Assembly: GCA_900315285.1 (NCBI GenBank)
Contig: OMYO01000009.1
Span: 1-52,190 of the forward strand
Length of the DNA: 52,190 nt
From: an uncultured Eubacteriales bacterium
GTDB lineage: Bacteria; Bacillota; Clostridia; Oscillospirales; Acutalibacteraceae
Reading direction: 5' to 3'
A model generated the notes under the pieces. The model searched no databases. It worked only from the letters and a program-made list of their open reading frames with translations, and was not told the DNA's origin. Made by a program: the position numbers and the translations under genes. Shown here piece after piece: positions 16,694 to 25,999 of this stretch; within the stretch, counting starts at the first letter, position 1, and each line of letters begins with the position of its first letter.

Positions 16694-17344
16694 TTATAAC
16701 GCAAGTCCGTAGGACTGCAAGAGCGGATTCAAGGATTGGAAGACGGAGGTGAGAATCCGCGATTCCGCCAGCTGCTCCGCGAGCCACTGGGACTGGATGA
16801 TGCCATGTACCACCGAGAAATTGAGAAGCACAGCGGCGGTCAGATCCAAAACTGCACCCTCCAATAGACCGAACAGACCGCCTAATACAGAGTCAGCACC
16901 TCGCAAAGCCCCTGTGGTGCGCACCGCATTGGTGATCATTCGAAGGAGAAGGAACAGCAGCACGGAAAAAAGGACAAAGAGAACAGCGGTGACAATGGCT
17001 TGAACAACAGCATAGACGCCGGGGCCAATGACCTTGTCCACAAGGTATTCGGAGACTTTGCCGGGATCTGTGGTGACCTGCAGTACTTTCTGCATGGCGG
17101 TATGCCATTCGTAGGCCGGGTCGGTAGCTCTCCCAGTCAGAATCTCCTTCCGGACCCGATCCATAAGGGAGGGACGGACAAAGCTGGTGAAAATAAAGTC
17201 AGATACCACACTCTGTGTGCGAAAAGACAGATACCCTGCCCCGAGGAATGTCAAAAATCCCCTTAGCGCAAGGAGAACGCCCCTACGGTACTGGTACAGC
17301 AAAAAAAGTACCAGCACAGCGCACATTATGATGTCAATTATCAT
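16694..17344 (-). CDS. CvpA family membrane protein
   Basis: This 216-residue protein has a start of the CvpA type (IDIIMCAVLVLFLLYQYRRGVLLALRGFLTFLGAGYLSF) with the conserved polar residues between the first two helices. Two more hydrophobic stretches lie near residues 110-140 and 155-180, the latter with the GLLEGAVLDL motif common in the family. CvpA proteins are inner-membrane proteins linked to envelope homeostasis; the molecular role is not settled. It lies in a housekeeping run between pgsA and the DUF5711 gene with short spacers. Confidence 0.8.
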   Translation of the reverse strand: MIIDIIMCAVLVLFLLYQYRRGVLLALRGFLTFLGAGYLSFRTQSVVSDFIFTSFVRPSLMDRVRKEILTGRATDPAYEWHTAMQKVLQVTTDPGKVSEYLVDKVIGPGVYAVVQAIVTAVLFVLFSVLLFLLLRMITNAVRTTGALRGADSVLGGLFGLLEGAVLDLTAAVLLNFSVVHGIIQSQWLAEQLAESRILTSVFQSLNPLLQSYGLAL

Positions 17345-17389
17345 ACCCTAATCCTCATGACTTTGCAAACCGGACAAGCTCCGGTCCGC

Positions 17390-18640
17390 TCAGGTCTTAC
17401 GTGAGACGTGATGCGCCTTTTCAATGCTTCCCATCTCATAGACATAGACACGGTTCCCCACGATAAGCGCCTTCAGAGAATTGGAGTTGGCGCTGACTTT
17501 TTTATGCAGATAGCCGTTAAAACCGTAGAGATCCACGCTGTCCGAGGTCAGAACACCAATGCGGGAATCCGAGGTGGAGAGCCCTTTGATCTCCTCATCA
17601 TAGGCCTTCCGGAAAGCCTCCTTGCCAGAGGGACGATAGCCAACCAGCGACTGGGAGTTCATACTCCCGTATTTTGCCTCCACAAGAACCGTCTCGCCGT
17701 TGCTGGCAAAGGCAAATGCCGAGAGGGTATTGTCACCATACTTGACGAGAGTGCTCTTACTCAGGCCACGAATAAAGGCAATGCCGGTGTCCCCAACCGC
17801 AACAACATCATTGTTGTCGGCAAAATGGACGCTCAGAATTGTGTTCCCGGGGAATTCGCCCTCATAGAGGGGTTCTTTATAGTCAAAGTCAAAAACAAAT
17901 ACTTTGGAGTATTCCACCGCCCCCTCGGACCCGATGACCGAGACCGCCGCGTATTTTCCATTGTCAGAGAGTGCCACCGAGTTCACGGTATAATTGGCAC
18001 AGTCCCAGACAAAGACACGCTTCGAGGCCTTCTTGTTCAATACGACAAGGCGGGATGTTGCCCGGTCACAGAGGGTGCCAAAGGCCAGGTTGCCTTTCTT
18101 TCCCACAGCAGCAGTAATAATAGACTCATCCGCCTGTAGTTTCCCCGAGTGGAGGATCTTGGAACGGGTCTCGATGCGGTAGCGGACACCGCCGCGGTCA
18201 TAGACCAGAGCCCGACTGCCGCAGATATTCATGGCGGGACGGCCATAACTGTGCTTTGCCGTCTTGATTTCCTTGGCTGTGGAGTTCAGAGTCAAAGTCT
18301 TATTGTCCTTCAGGACAAAGAGGTTCCCGTCGAGAACGCCAACAGCGTCCACTGTGCTGGAATCCAAGTCGTAAGGGTATCCCTTTCCCGGTCCAAGATG
18401 GGACCAGAACGACCCGGAACCTCCGCCCTGGGAGGCAATAGAGGCCTGACGGAAGCTGGATGCCGCAATAATGATCAGCAGGATGATGATAAGTGCCAGT
18501 GCTATGATGCGCAGCGCTGCTCGCCTGCTCTCCGACAGCCGGTAGGTCCGTGCTGTCCTGGCAGCCTGTCTCGCCCCGTCTCGCCGGGACTCAGCAGCCC
18601 TCCGGGCATTCGTTACTCTGCGATTCGCCAATATCTTCAC
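17390..18640 (-). CDS. DUF5711 family protein, single-pass membrane anchor with beta-propeller-like exterior
   Basis: This 416-residue protein begins with a very basic segment (RRVTNARRAAESRRDG) and one hydrophobic helix at about residues 44-62, so the remaining 350 residues are probably outside the cell. That part consists of short repeated beta-strand units (for example VGVLDGNLFVLKDNKTL, YAAVSVIGSEGAVEYSKVFVFD, VVAVGDTGIAFI), suggesting a propeller. The start codon is a GTG at 18640 lying inside the last 50 bases of truA; no later in-frame start precedes the membrane helix. Function is unknown. The family is found mainly in Clostridia. Confidence 0.75.
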   Translation of the reverse strand: MKILANRRVTNARRAAESRRDGARQAARTARTYRLSESRRAALRIIALALIIILLIIIAASSFRQASIASQGGGSGSFWSHLGPGKGYPYDLDSSTVDAVGVLDGNLFVLKDNKTLTLNSTAKEIKTAKHSYGRPAMNICGSRALVYDRGGVRYRIETRSKILHSGKLQADESIITAAVGKKGNLAFGTLCDRATSRLVVLNKKASKRVFVWDCANYTVNSVALSDNGKYAAVSVIGSEGAVEYSKVFVFDFDYKEPLYEGEFPGNTILSVHFADNNDVVAVGDTGIAFIRGLSKSTLVKYGDNTLSAFAFASNGETVLVEAKYGSMNSQSLVGYRPSGKEAFRKAYDEEIKGLSTSDSRIGVLTSDSVDLYGFNGYLHKKVSANSNSLKALIVGNRVYVYEMGSIEKAHHVSRKT

Positions 18641-19376
18641 CTCGGTAATAGACTCTGTTCAAGTACAGCCCGCAGGCCGGTGCAGTGGGTCCGGCTCTGC
18701 GCCGGTTCTCCGCCTGCAGGATCTCCGGTATGCTGCCGGGCGCCGCCTTCCCCTCGGAGAGGAACAGAAGGGTTCCGGCCATAATTCGTACCATATTGTA
18801 GAGAAAACCATCCGCCTCCACGAGAAATGTGACCATGTCTCCCTCCCGGGTGACCTCGGCCCGGCGGACTGTCCGGATATTTCCGTTGATTATCTCCGGG
18901 TTATTCGTAAAAGAAGTAAATGTATGAGTTCCAAGGAAATCCTTGGCCTCCCGATCCAGAAATTCCTCGTCCAGATGTCTTCGATAGTAGTATGCCCTTC
19001 CCTCATGAAACGGGTTCCGGGCCACACCATTACTGAACTGATAAATATATTGTTTTCCCTGGCTGTCATACCGGGGATGGAATTCAAGCGGTACATCCTG
19101 CGCCGAGTACACGGCAATATCCTGTGGCAGTTTGGCATTCAGTGCACCTATAAGGCGGTAACAGCTGATGGGTTTTTCTGTCCTCAGCGTACAGCAGTAC
19201 ATATTGGCATGGACGCCGCTGTCGGTGCGGGAGCAGCCGGTCACCTGTTCCCGAGAGCCCAGGATAGCACAGACAGCATCCTGCAGCACCTCTTGTACAG
19301 AGAGCGCGTTCTCCTGGACCTGCCAGCCGTGATAGTTGGTGCCGAGGAACCGGAGTTTCAGTAGGATATTTCTCAC
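18591..19376 (-). CDS. truA: tRNA pseudouridine(38-40) synthase
   Basis: This enzyme converts uridines 38-40 of the tRNA anticodon arm to pseudouridine. Landmarks are RNILLKLRFLGTNYHGWQ at the start, the catalytic CSRTDSGVHA segment (Asp in RTDSGVH), the FSNGVARNPF segment and the VEADGFLYNMVRIMAGTL motif. Two starts are possible: an ATG at 19397 overlapping the ecfT stop without a clear ribosome site, or a GTG at 19376 preceded by GGGGAG. I use the GTG because it matches the family N-terminus exactly. The 3' end overlaps the DUF5711 gene by 50 bases. Confidence 0.93.
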   Translation of the reverse strand: MRNILLKLRFLGTNYHGWQVQENALSVQEVLQDAVCAILGSREQVTGCSRTDSGVHANMYCCTLRTEKPISCYRLIGALNAKLPQDIAVYSAQDVPLEFHPRYDSQGKQYIYQFSNGVARNPFHEGRAYYYRRHLDEEFLDREAKDFLGTHTFTSFTNNPEIINGNIRTVRRAEVTREGDMVTFLVEADGFLYNMVRIMAGTLLFLSEGKAAPGSIPEILQAENRRRAGPTAPACGLYLNRVYYRGEDIGESQSNECPEGC

Positions 19377-19393
19377 AGGACTCCCCTTTCGGT

Positions 19394-20209
19394 TCATACA
19401 AGATGCGGGAAAAAATGGTTTAGCAGGATGATCCCAGCTGTGACGGCAGCGACAAACAAGAGAGCAACGATGTCACGCGCACCGATTTTCATCTGGCGCA
19501 TGCGGGTCCTGCCCTCATAGCCGTGATAGCACCGGCATTCCATGGCAAACGAGAGCTCATAGGCGCGCCGGAACGATGTGACAAACATGGGGATAAACAC
19601 CGGGATCAGCGCCTTGGTCCGCTGCCCGACGCTTCCAGTCTCGAGGTCCGCACCCCTGGCTTTCTGCGCACTGGTGATCTTGTCAAACTCATCCACCAAG
19701 ATGGGAATGTAGCGGAGCGCAATGGTCATCATCATGGCCACGGTGTGGATACTGCTCCGCATGAACTTCAGCGGAGACAGCAGCCGCTCCATTCCGTCGG
19801 TAATGAGCGTGGGCGATGTAGTGTACGTCAGCATAGAACTGGCCACTATAAGACAGATAACCCGGACCAGCATGAATGCAGCCGTGTAAACACCGCCGCT
19901 GTAGATATGCAGATGACTCATATTGACCCACGGCTTTCCGGTGCGGACAAAGAAGACGTTCAGCACAGCAGTCAGCAGCAGGATGATAAACAGTGGTTTC
20001 AACCCCCGCAATATCGTAGTGACGGGAATGCGGGAGATAGTGACGATGAGTGCCAAGGCACCCACCATAAGAAGCAGAGACCAGAAGTTCTTGCATACAA
20101 AAATAATGACGATAAATACAAGTGAGAGGACCAGCTTCATGCGGGGGTCCATCTTGTGGACCATGGAGTTGCCGGGAAAATACTGGCCGAGTGTCATGTC
20201 CTTAACCAT
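19394..20209 (-). CDS. ecfT: Energy-coupling factor transporter transmembrane protein EcfT
   Basis: This 271-residue membrane component links the two ECF ATPases to a vitamin- or metal-binding S component. It starts MTLGQYFPGNSMVHKMDPRMKL, characteristic of the family, and has the cytoplasmic ARGADLETG and a second coupling helix with ERxR-like SFAMECRCYHG near residues 215-230. About six hydrophobic helices are visible. It overlaps ecfA2 by eight bases. No S component is encoded nearby, which fits a shared group II module that serves several S proteins encoded elsewhere. Confidence 0.93.
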   Translation of the reverse strand: MVKDMTLGQYFPGNSMVHKMDPRMKLVLSLVFIVIIFVCKNFWSLLLMVGALALIVTISRIPVTTILRGLKPLFIILLLTAVLNVFFVRTGKPWVNMSHLHIYSGGVYTAAFMLVRVICLIVASSMLTYTTSPTLITDGMERLLSPLKFMRSSIHTVAMMMTIALRYIPILVDEFDKITSAQKARGADLETGSVGQRTKALIPVFIPMFVTSFRRAYELSFAMECRCYHGYEGRTRMRQMKIGARDIVALLFVAAVTAGIILLNHFFPHLV

Positions 20210-21080
20210 TCGTTGCCCCGCCTTTCTCCGCCTCTTTGCGAAGCCGCATGAGTTCGCGTCTCCCCTGCTCCGGCGTGTAGATATCCTCCCGTACCGGGTA
20301 GCCCATCTCCTTCAGCCTGAGGAAAACCTTGGTGATCTGCGGGACATCCAGACCGATGTCCAGCAGATGCCGGGATTCCCGGTAGACGTCTTTCACACTT
20401 CCATAGAGGTCTACCTTGTGGTCATTGATGACCAGGACTTTTGTGGCAATGCGCGCCACATCTTCCATACTGTGGGAGACGATCATGACCGTACAGCCGG
20501 TGCGGTCGCGGTAATTTCGAATGAGGTCGAGAATCTGGTCCCTTCCTCTGGGGTCAAGGCCAGCGGACGGCTCATCAAGGATGAGCACCTTTGGCTCCAT
20601 GGCCATAACGCCAGCAATGGCGACTCGGCGCTTTTCACCGCCGGAGAGATCAAATGGTGATTTCTCCAGCATAGACTCTTTTAGCCCCACATATTCGGCC
20701 GCTCTGTGGACTCTCTGGTCAATTTCCTCTTCCGAGAGTTTCATATTTTTCGGTCCAAAGGAGATATCCTTGAAAACTGTCTCCTCAAACAGCTGATACT
20801 CGGGGTATTGGAAGCAGAGACCCACCGTGAAGCGGCTCTTGCGCAGCGACTCCTTGCTCTCCCAAATATCCTGACCGTCCACATAGACCTTGCCATCTGT
20901 GGGCTTGAGAAGGCCGTTGAAATGCTGGATCAACGTGCTTTTCCCGGAGCCGGTATGGCCGATGACAGCCACCAGTTCTCCCGGAGCAACCTCAAGGTTC
21001 ACATCCTCCAGGGCGGTGACCTCAAAGGGCGTGCCCTTAGAGTAGCGATATGTCAGGTGTTCTGTCTTCAAAATTGCCAT
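20202..21080 (-). CDS. ecfA2: Energy-coupling factor transporter ATPase EcfA2
   Basis: This 292-residue ABC ATPase of the ECF core module has Walker A GHTGSGKST (about 37-45), Q-loop FQYPEYQLFEETV, signature LSGGEKRRVAIAG, Walker B VLILDEPSAGLD and switch IVSHSMEDV. The YPEYQLFEETV Q-loop is typical of the EcfA2 rather than the EcfA1 subunit. The C-terminal region (RHLLDIGLDVPQITKVFLRL) is the ECF-specific extension. It sits one base after ecfA1 and overlaps ecfT, so the three core genes are translated as a block. Confidence 0.94.
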   Translation of the reverse strand: MAILKTEHLTYRYSKGTPFEVTALEDVNLEVAPGELVAVIGHTGSGKSTLIQHFNGLLKPTDGKVYVDGQDIWESKESLRKSRFTVGLCFQYPEYQLFEETVFKDISFGPKNMKLSEEEIDQRVHRAAEYVGLKESMLEKSPFDLSGGEKRRVAIAGVMAMEPKVLILDEPSAGLDPRGRDQILDLIRNYRDRTGCTVMIVSHSMEDVARIATKVLVINDHKVDLYGSVKDVYRESRHLLDIGLDVPQITKVFLRLKEMGYPVREDIYTPEQGRRELMRLRKEAEKGGATNG

Positions 21081-21081
21081 G

Positions 21082-22050
21082 TCAGACCACCTCCAATGCA
21101 GCAGCTACCGCATTAGCACACTCGTCGGCAGTCAGAATCTTATCGGAGAGATTCCAGCCGTCCTCTCGAAGCATGGCAGCAAATTCAGTAACCTGAGGCA
21201 CGTCAAGGCCCACGGAACGGAGTCCCTCAATGTCTGAGAAGACCTCATAGGGGGTTCCATCATGGATGATCTTTCCCCCGTCCATGACCACGACTCGGTC
21301 GGCCGTGGCCGCCTCTTCCATATAATGGGTAATAAACACAACCGTCTTGCCAAACTCGTCGTGGAGCCGATGGATGGTCTCCATTACCTCCCGGCGTCCG
21401 CTGGGGTCCAGCATGGCTGTGGATTCGTCAAAGATAATGCACTCGGGGTCCATGGCGAGGATGCCGGCAATGGCCACCCTCTGCTTCTGGCCGCCCGAGA
21501 GTTTGTTGGGAGAGTGGAGACGATATTTCGTCATTCCGACCACTTCCAGTGCCCGATCCACCCGCTCCCGGATCTCCTCTGGGGGAACCCCCAGGTTTTC
21601 CGGACCAAAGGCCACATCCTCCTCCACAACAGAGGCAATGAGCTGATTATCCGGGTTCTGGAACACCATTCCGACATGCTGTCGGAGTTCAAGAAGTTCA
21701 TCCTCGCCTCGGGTGTTGATACCGAAACTGATGACGTCTCCCTGATCCGGTGCAAGGATCCCATTGCAGAGCTTTGCGAGGGTCGATTTACCAGAGCCGT
21801 TGTGGCCCAGCACCGCAAGACAGTCCCCGCGATGGATGGTCAGTGAGAGGTCTGAAATGGCCATATGCACGTCGGCACGGTCCTCGCCGGGGTCGGCAGG
21901 ACCATCTCCCTCCTCCTCCGGCAGGTCGTCGTAGGTAAAGAAGACGTGCTGAAAATCTATGAGATCCTCACCGGTGAATACCGGTCGTTCCGACACCGCC
22001 GACTGAGGTTTTCCGTTGTCTTTCTTTTTCTTTCTGCGTTTTCCAAACAA
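21082..22050 (-). CDS. ecfA1: Energy-coupling factor transporter ATPase EcfA1
   Basis: This 322-residue ATPase pairs with EcfA2. It has Walker A GHNGSGKSTLAK, Q-loop FQNPDNQLIASVVEEDVAFGPENLG (the NPDNQ form marks EcfA1), signature LSGGQKQRVAIAGILAM, Walker B IIFDESTAMLD and the THYMEEA switch. Two oddities: a strongly basic lead-in (residues 3-11, KRRKKKKDN) and an acidic insertion of about 20 residues (residues 43-62) before the second strand, absent from most EcfA1 proteins. The start codon is TTG at 22050 with AGGAG 12 bases upstream, so translation may be weak or the start may differ slightly. Confidence 0.93.
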   Translation of the reverse strand: MFGKRRKKKKDNGKPQSAVSERPVFTGEDLIDFQHVFFTYDDLPEEEGDGPADPGEDRADVHMAISDLSLTIHRGDCLAVLGHNGSGKSTLAKLCNGILAPDQGDVISFGINTRGEDELLELRQHVGMVFQNPDNQLIASVVEEDVAFGPENLGVPPEEIRERVDRALEVVGMTKYRLHSPNKLSGGQKQRVAIAGILAMDPECIIFDESTAMLDPSGRREVMETIHRLHDEFGKTVVFITHYMEEAATADRVVVMDGGKIIHDGTPYEVFSDIEGLRSVGLDVPQVTEFAAMLREDGWNLSDKILTADECANAVAAALEVV

Positions 22051-22068
22051 AATTGCGTTTCGCTCCTG

Positions 22069-22938
22069 TTATTTCTTGCGCCAAATAGCGGATGCTCCAC
22101 AGGGGAGACACATACCAGAGGCCGTCGTTGTCAGCCCGATCTCGTCACATTCAATGGTTCCGCCATATTTAGAACTTACGATGCTACCGAGAATATAGCT
22201 CATAACGGAGGGCGAGAGCCCGGTGGTATACGAATTGATCAAAAACATCAGCGGGTCGTCAGAGAGAACTTTGGAACAGGTCTCCACAAGATCATAGATC
22301 TTGTCCTCCAGCTTCCAGACCTCGCCGCCGGGTCCCCTTCCATAGGATGGCGGATCCATGATGATGATATCGTAGTGATGCCCGCGGCGGATTTCCCGCT
22401 CCACGAACTTGGTGCAGTCATCCACGAGCCAGCGGACATTTCCATCTGCCACACCGGACAGCTGGGCATTCTCCTTGGCATAGTTCACCATGCCCTTGGA
22501 GGCGTCGACATGCACCACAGAGGCGCCCTCTTTCAGAGCGGCTACTGTGGCTCCGCCGGTATAGGCAAAGAGGTTCAGGACTTTCACGTCGTCCCGGCCG
22601 GACTGCCGGATGACCTCGCGGGTGTAGTCCCAGTTTACAGCCTGCTCCGGAAATAGGCCGGTGTGCTTGAAGCCCATGGGACGGATGCGATAGGTGAGAT
22701 CCCGGTAGTTAATCGTCCACTCCTGTGGATACGGCCGGTAGACCTCCCACTGGCCTCCCCCCTTGTGGCTCCTCTTGTAATGGGCATTTGCCTGTTTCCA
22801 AAGGGGATGCTTCTTCGGGGTCTTCCAGATGATCTGCGGGTCCGGGCGGATGAGGATGATGTCTCCCCACCGCTCCAGTTTCTCGCCGCAGGAGGTATCA
22901 ATCAGTTCGTAGTCCTTCCAAAAATTGGTCGTTCGCAT
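22069..22938 (-). CDS. Class I SAM-dependent methyltransferase, RlmI/RlmK-like (COG1092)
   Basis: This 289-residue protein probably methylates a cytosine in 23S rRNA, by analogy with the RlmI/RlmK family. The SAM site is VLNLFAYTGGATVAALKEGA (about 118-137) followed by VVHVDASKGMVNYAKEN; the catalytic loop is IIMDPPSYGRGPGGEVW. The chain lacks the N-terminal PUA domain of E. coli RlmI and starts with a shorter domain (WKDYELIDTSCGEKLERWGD). It ends with a CLPCGASAIW motif. It lies 15 bases after glmM and 18 before ecfA1. RNA substrate is inferred, not shown. Confidence 0.85.
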   Translation of the reverse strand: MRTTNFWKDYELIDTSCGEKLERWGDIILIRPDPQIIWKTPKKHPLWKQANAHYKRSHKGGGQWEVYRPYPQEWTINYRDLTYRIRPMGFKHTGLFPEQAVNWDYTREVIRQSGRDDVKVLNLFAYTGGATVAALKEGASVVHVDASKGMVNYAKENAQLSGVADGNVRWLVDDCTKFVEREIRRGHHYDIIIMDPPSYGRGPGGEVWKLEDKIYDLVETCSKVLSDDPLMFLINSYTTGLSPSVMSYILGSIVSSKYGGTIECDEIGLTTTASGMCLPCGASAIWRKK

Positions 22939-22953
22939 TCTCTATGCTGCTCC

Positions 22954-24312
22954 TCAAAGAAGACGTTCTCTGACCACCTCGGCAATAACCTCACCGAGAT
23001 GCTGAATTTGTGCGGTATCCTTCCCCTCAAGCATGACACGGATAAGGGGCTCCGTTCCGGATGCCCGAACCAGCACTCTGCCTGTGTCGCCGAGTTCCGC
23101 CTCCGCATGGGCGATGGCCTTCTTGATTTCCACGTCGTCCGGGAACCGGACCTTGCCCTCTTGGGATACGCGGACATTGATAAGTACCTGGGGATAGATT
23201 TCCATGACCGAGGCCAGCTCAGAGAGTTTTTTACCCGAGCGCTTCATGGCCTTGAGTATCTGGATGGCGGTGAGCTCTCCATCGCCCGTGGTGGCGTAGT
23301 CCAGGAAAATGACGTGTCCGGACTGTTCGCCGCCGATATTGTAGCCGTTCTTGAGCATGTTCTCCAGAACATAGCGGTCACCGACTGCCGTCTTCTCGCA
23401 GTGGATGCCCTCGGATTCGGCAAATTTGAAAAAGCCCATATTGCTCATGACCGTGACAACAGCGGTGTCCTTGGCAAGGTTGCCGTTCTCCTTCATGTCC
23501 TTGGAGCAGAGGGCGATGATCTTGTCGCCATCCACAACATTGCCATTTTCGTCCACAGCGATGAGACGGTCGGCATCTCCGTCGAAGGCGAAGCCGACAT
23601 CACAGTGGTTCTCCCGTACAAAATTCTGCAGGTTCTCAATGTGGGTGGAGCCACAGTTATCGTTGATGTTGAGTCCGTCCGGGTCGGCGCTCAGAACCGA
23701 GACGCTGCATCCGAGATACTGGAACAGTTTCTCGGCGGTCACACTCGAGGCACCGTTGGCACAGTCCAGAGCAACACTGAGTCCGTTGTGGCGAAATTCC
23801 GTGGTGCGGAGCAGATGGTTGATATAGTCCTTCACCGCAGTATCGGAACGGGTGATCCGCCCGACGTCGGCACCGACTTTGACCGGGGGCGTGCGCACCT
23901 CGTCGAGGATAATGGCCTCAATTTCCTCCTCCAGGGCATCCGGAAGCTTGAAGCCATCATTTTTGAAGATTTTGATGCCGTTATACTCAAATGGGTTGTG
24001 GGACGCGGAGATGACAACACCGGCGTCATATCCATATTCCTTGACAAGATAGGCCACCGCCGGAGTCGGAATAACACCCAGAAGAAGGACGTCAGCTCCC
24101 ACAGAGCAAAGTCCTGCTGCAATGGCGGACTCCAGCATGTCGCCGGAGAGACGGGTGTCCATGCCGATCATGACCTTGGGGTGCCGTTTTTTATCCTCGA
24201 CGCCCTCAATGAGCACCATGGCCGCCGCGCGTCCGATTTTCATTGCCAGTTCCGGGGTGAGAAATTTATTGGCGACGCCGCGGGCGCCGTCGGTTCCAAA
24301 TAATCTGCCCAT
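22954..24312 (-). CDS. glmM: Phosphoglucosamine mutase
   Basis: This enzyme interconverts glucosamine-6-phosphate and glucosamine-1-phosphate, feeding UDP-GlcNAc for peptidoglycan. The 452-residue protein begins GRLFGTDGARGVAN, has the phosphoserine loop VISASHNPFEYNGIKIF (about 100-116), the metal-binding FAFDGDADRLIAVDE loop, the substrate loop GGEQSGHVIFLDY and the C-terminal RASGTEPLIRVMLEG phosphate-binding segment. Length and order are normal. It is coded 17 bases after ruvB. Confidence 0.97.
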   Translation of the reverse strand: MGRLFGTDGARGVANKFLTPELAMKIGRAAAMVLIEGVEDKKRHPKVMIGMDTRLSGDMLESAIAAGLCSVGADVLLLGVIPTPAVAYLVKEYGYDAGVVISASHNPFEYNGIKIFKNDGFKLPDALEEEIEAIILDEVRTPPVKVGADVGRITRSDTAVKDYINHLLRTTEFRHNGLSVALDCANGASSVTAEKLFQYLGCSVSVLSADPDGLNINDNCGSTHIENLQNFVRENHCDVGFAFDGDADRLIAVDENGNVVDGDKIIALCSKDMKENGNLAKDTAVVTVMSNMGFFKFAESEGIHCEKTAVGDRYVLENMLKNGYNIGGEQSGHVIFLDYATTGDGELTAIQILKAMKRSGKKLSELASVMEIYPQVLINVRVSQEGKVRFPDDVEIKKAIAHAEAELGDTGRVLVRASGTEPLIRVMLEGKDTAQIQHLGEVIAEVVRERLL

Positions 24313-24329
24313 ATACCTTATTTACTCCT

Positions 24330-25361
24330 TTATTTCTTAGCCGGGTACGTGAGGCCGAGATGGTCATACCCCGCCGGGGTCACCATCCTGCCCCGCGGTG
24401 TACGCGACAGGAATCCAATTTGCATGAGATACGGCTCGTAGACATCCTCGATGGTGGAGGGGTCCTCGCCGATGGCCGCCGCTATGGTATCCAGGCCGAC
24501 AGGCCCTCCGCCATAGGTCTCAATCATTGTGTGGAGAAGCCGGCGATCCAGATTGTCCAGTCCCAGGGAGTCTATCTCCATGCGGGAGAGCGCCAGATCC
24601 GCCGCATCCTTTGTGATAACGCCGCTTCCTATGACCTCCGCGAAGTCACGGGAACGCTTCAGCAGGCGGTTGGCGATTCGGGGTGTGCCCCGGGAACGGG
24701 CCGCAATATCCATGGCACCCTCGGGGTCAATGTCTATGCCGAGAATACCTGCACTGCGCCGTACGATATCGGCAAGCTGCTCCGGTGTGTAGAGTTCCAG
24801 ACGAAAAACCACACCAAAGCGGTCCCGTAGCGGTGCGGACAAAAGTCCAGCACGAGTCGTGGCGCCGACCAGCGTGAATTCCGGAAGATCCAGCCGGATG
24901 GAACGGGCGGACGGCCCCTTCCCTATGATGATGTCTATGGCATGATCCTCCATGGCCGGGTAGAGGATTTCCTCCACTTGGCGGGAGAGACGGTGAATTT
25001 CGTCAATAAAGAGTACATCGCCCTCGTTGAGATTGGTGAGAAGGGCCGCCAGGTCCCCCTGTTTCTCAATGGCAGGTCCCGATGTGACCCGGATGTCCAC
25101 GCCCATCTCCGAGGCAATGATGCCGGAGAGCGTTGTCTTTCCCAGTCCGGGAGGACCGTACAGGAGAACGTGGTCCAGGGGCTCGCCGCGCCGCTTGGCC
25201 GCGTCAATATAGATGCGGAGATTCTCCTTGACTTTTTCCTGGCCAATGTAGTCGTTCAGCGTACGGGGCCGGAGGGAGTACTCGTAGCTGTTCTCCGCAT
25301 CCTTCTCCGTGTATTCCGGCGTCATGAGCCGGCTCTCAAAGTCGAGTTCTTCTTCGTTCAT
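24330..25361 (-). CDS. ruvB: Holliday junction branch migration helicase RuvB
   Basis: This is the hexameric AAA+ motor of the RuvAB complex that drives Holliday junction migration. The 343-residue protein has [20 protein letters not shown] at the N-terminus, Walker [17 protein letters not shown], Walker [12 protein letters not shown], the [26 protein letters not shown] sensor region and a winged-helix C-terminus with [19 protein letters not shown]. It follows ruvA by 16 bases in the usual ruvCAB order. Confidence 0.98.
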   Translation of the reverse strand: MNEEELDFESRLMTPEYTEKDAENSYEYSLRPRTLNDYIGQEKVKENLRIYIDAAKRRGEPLDHVLLYGPPGLGKTTLSGIIASEMGVDIRVTSGPAIEKQGDLAALLTNLNEGDVLFIDEIHRLSRQVEEILYPAMEDHAIDIIIGKGPSARSIRLDLPEFTLVGATTRAGLLSAPLRDRFGVVFRLELYTPEQLADIVRRSAGILGIDIDPEGAMDIAARSRGTPRIANRLLKRSRDFAEVIGSGVITKDAADLALSRMEIDSLGLDNLDRRLLHTMIETYGGGPVGLDTIAAAIGEDPSTIEDVYEPYLMQIGFLSRTPRGRMVTPAGYDHLGLTYPAKK

Positions 25362-25377
25362 ATTCTGCTACCGATCC

Positions 25378-25983
25378 TCATCTGGAAAGATTTTTCAGGG
25401 CGAGTTTCAGGAGTTTCTCCGTGGGGAGAGACGGGTCCAGAGACTCCACAGCATGGGACGCCTCAGCCTGGCTGTACCCCAGCATGACCAGCGCACTGAT
25501 GGTCTCGGAAACCGAGTTCCCGATGGGAGCATCTCCCGCTGCAGCAGCACTTGTTCCGGCAGCCACAGTTCCCTGCATTTCCCGGGCAATCTTGTCCTTT
25601 AGCTCCAAGACGATTCTCTTTGCGACCTTGGGGCCTACGCCTTGGGCAGCCGTAAGAGCACGGTAATCCTCGGAAGCAATACTTAGGGCCAGTTTGGATG
25701 GCTCCAAACTCGAGAGAATGGAGAGAGCCGCCTTGGGGCCCACGCCAGAGACAGAGGTCAGGAGATTAAAAAAATCCCGCTCCTCCTGGTTGGCAAACCC
25801 ATAGAGGTCCATACCGTCCTGACGAAAAGATAGAATGGTATAGAGTGTGACCTCACTGCCCTCCTGCCCCAATTTCTTCAGGGTGTTCACAGAGACGCGG
25901 CAGAGAAAGGCAATGCCGTTGCAGTCCACAGCAGCACTTGTGCTGTCGGAATAGACCAGCTTTCCGGTCAGACTATAGAACAT
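25378..25983 (-). CDS. ruvA: Holliday junction branch migration complex subunit RuvA
   Basis: This 201-residue protein binds four-way junctions and recruits RuvB. It starts MFYSLTGKLVYSDSTSAAVDCNGIAFLCRVS; the ATG at 25983 is chosen because it matches the family start exactly, while the longer frame runs into ruvC. Two helix-hairpin-helix motifs follow (LLTSVSGVGPKAALSIL and LTAAQGVGPKVAKRIVLELKDK). A flexible alanine-rich linker leads to the RuvB-binding C-terminal domain (ISALVMLGYSQAEASHAVESL). Confidence 0.97.
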   Translation of the reverse strand: MFYSLTGKLVYSDSTSAAVDCNGIAFLCRVSVNTLKKLGQEGSEVTLYTILSFRQDGMDLYGFANQEERDFFNLLTSVSGVGPKAALSILSSLEPSKLALSIASEDYRALTAAQGVGPKVAKRIVLELKDKIAREMQGTVAAGTSAAAAGDAPIGNSVSETISALVMLGYSQAEASHAVESLDPSLPTEKLLKLALKNLSR

Positions 25984-25999
25984 TGAATACCTCCTGCGG

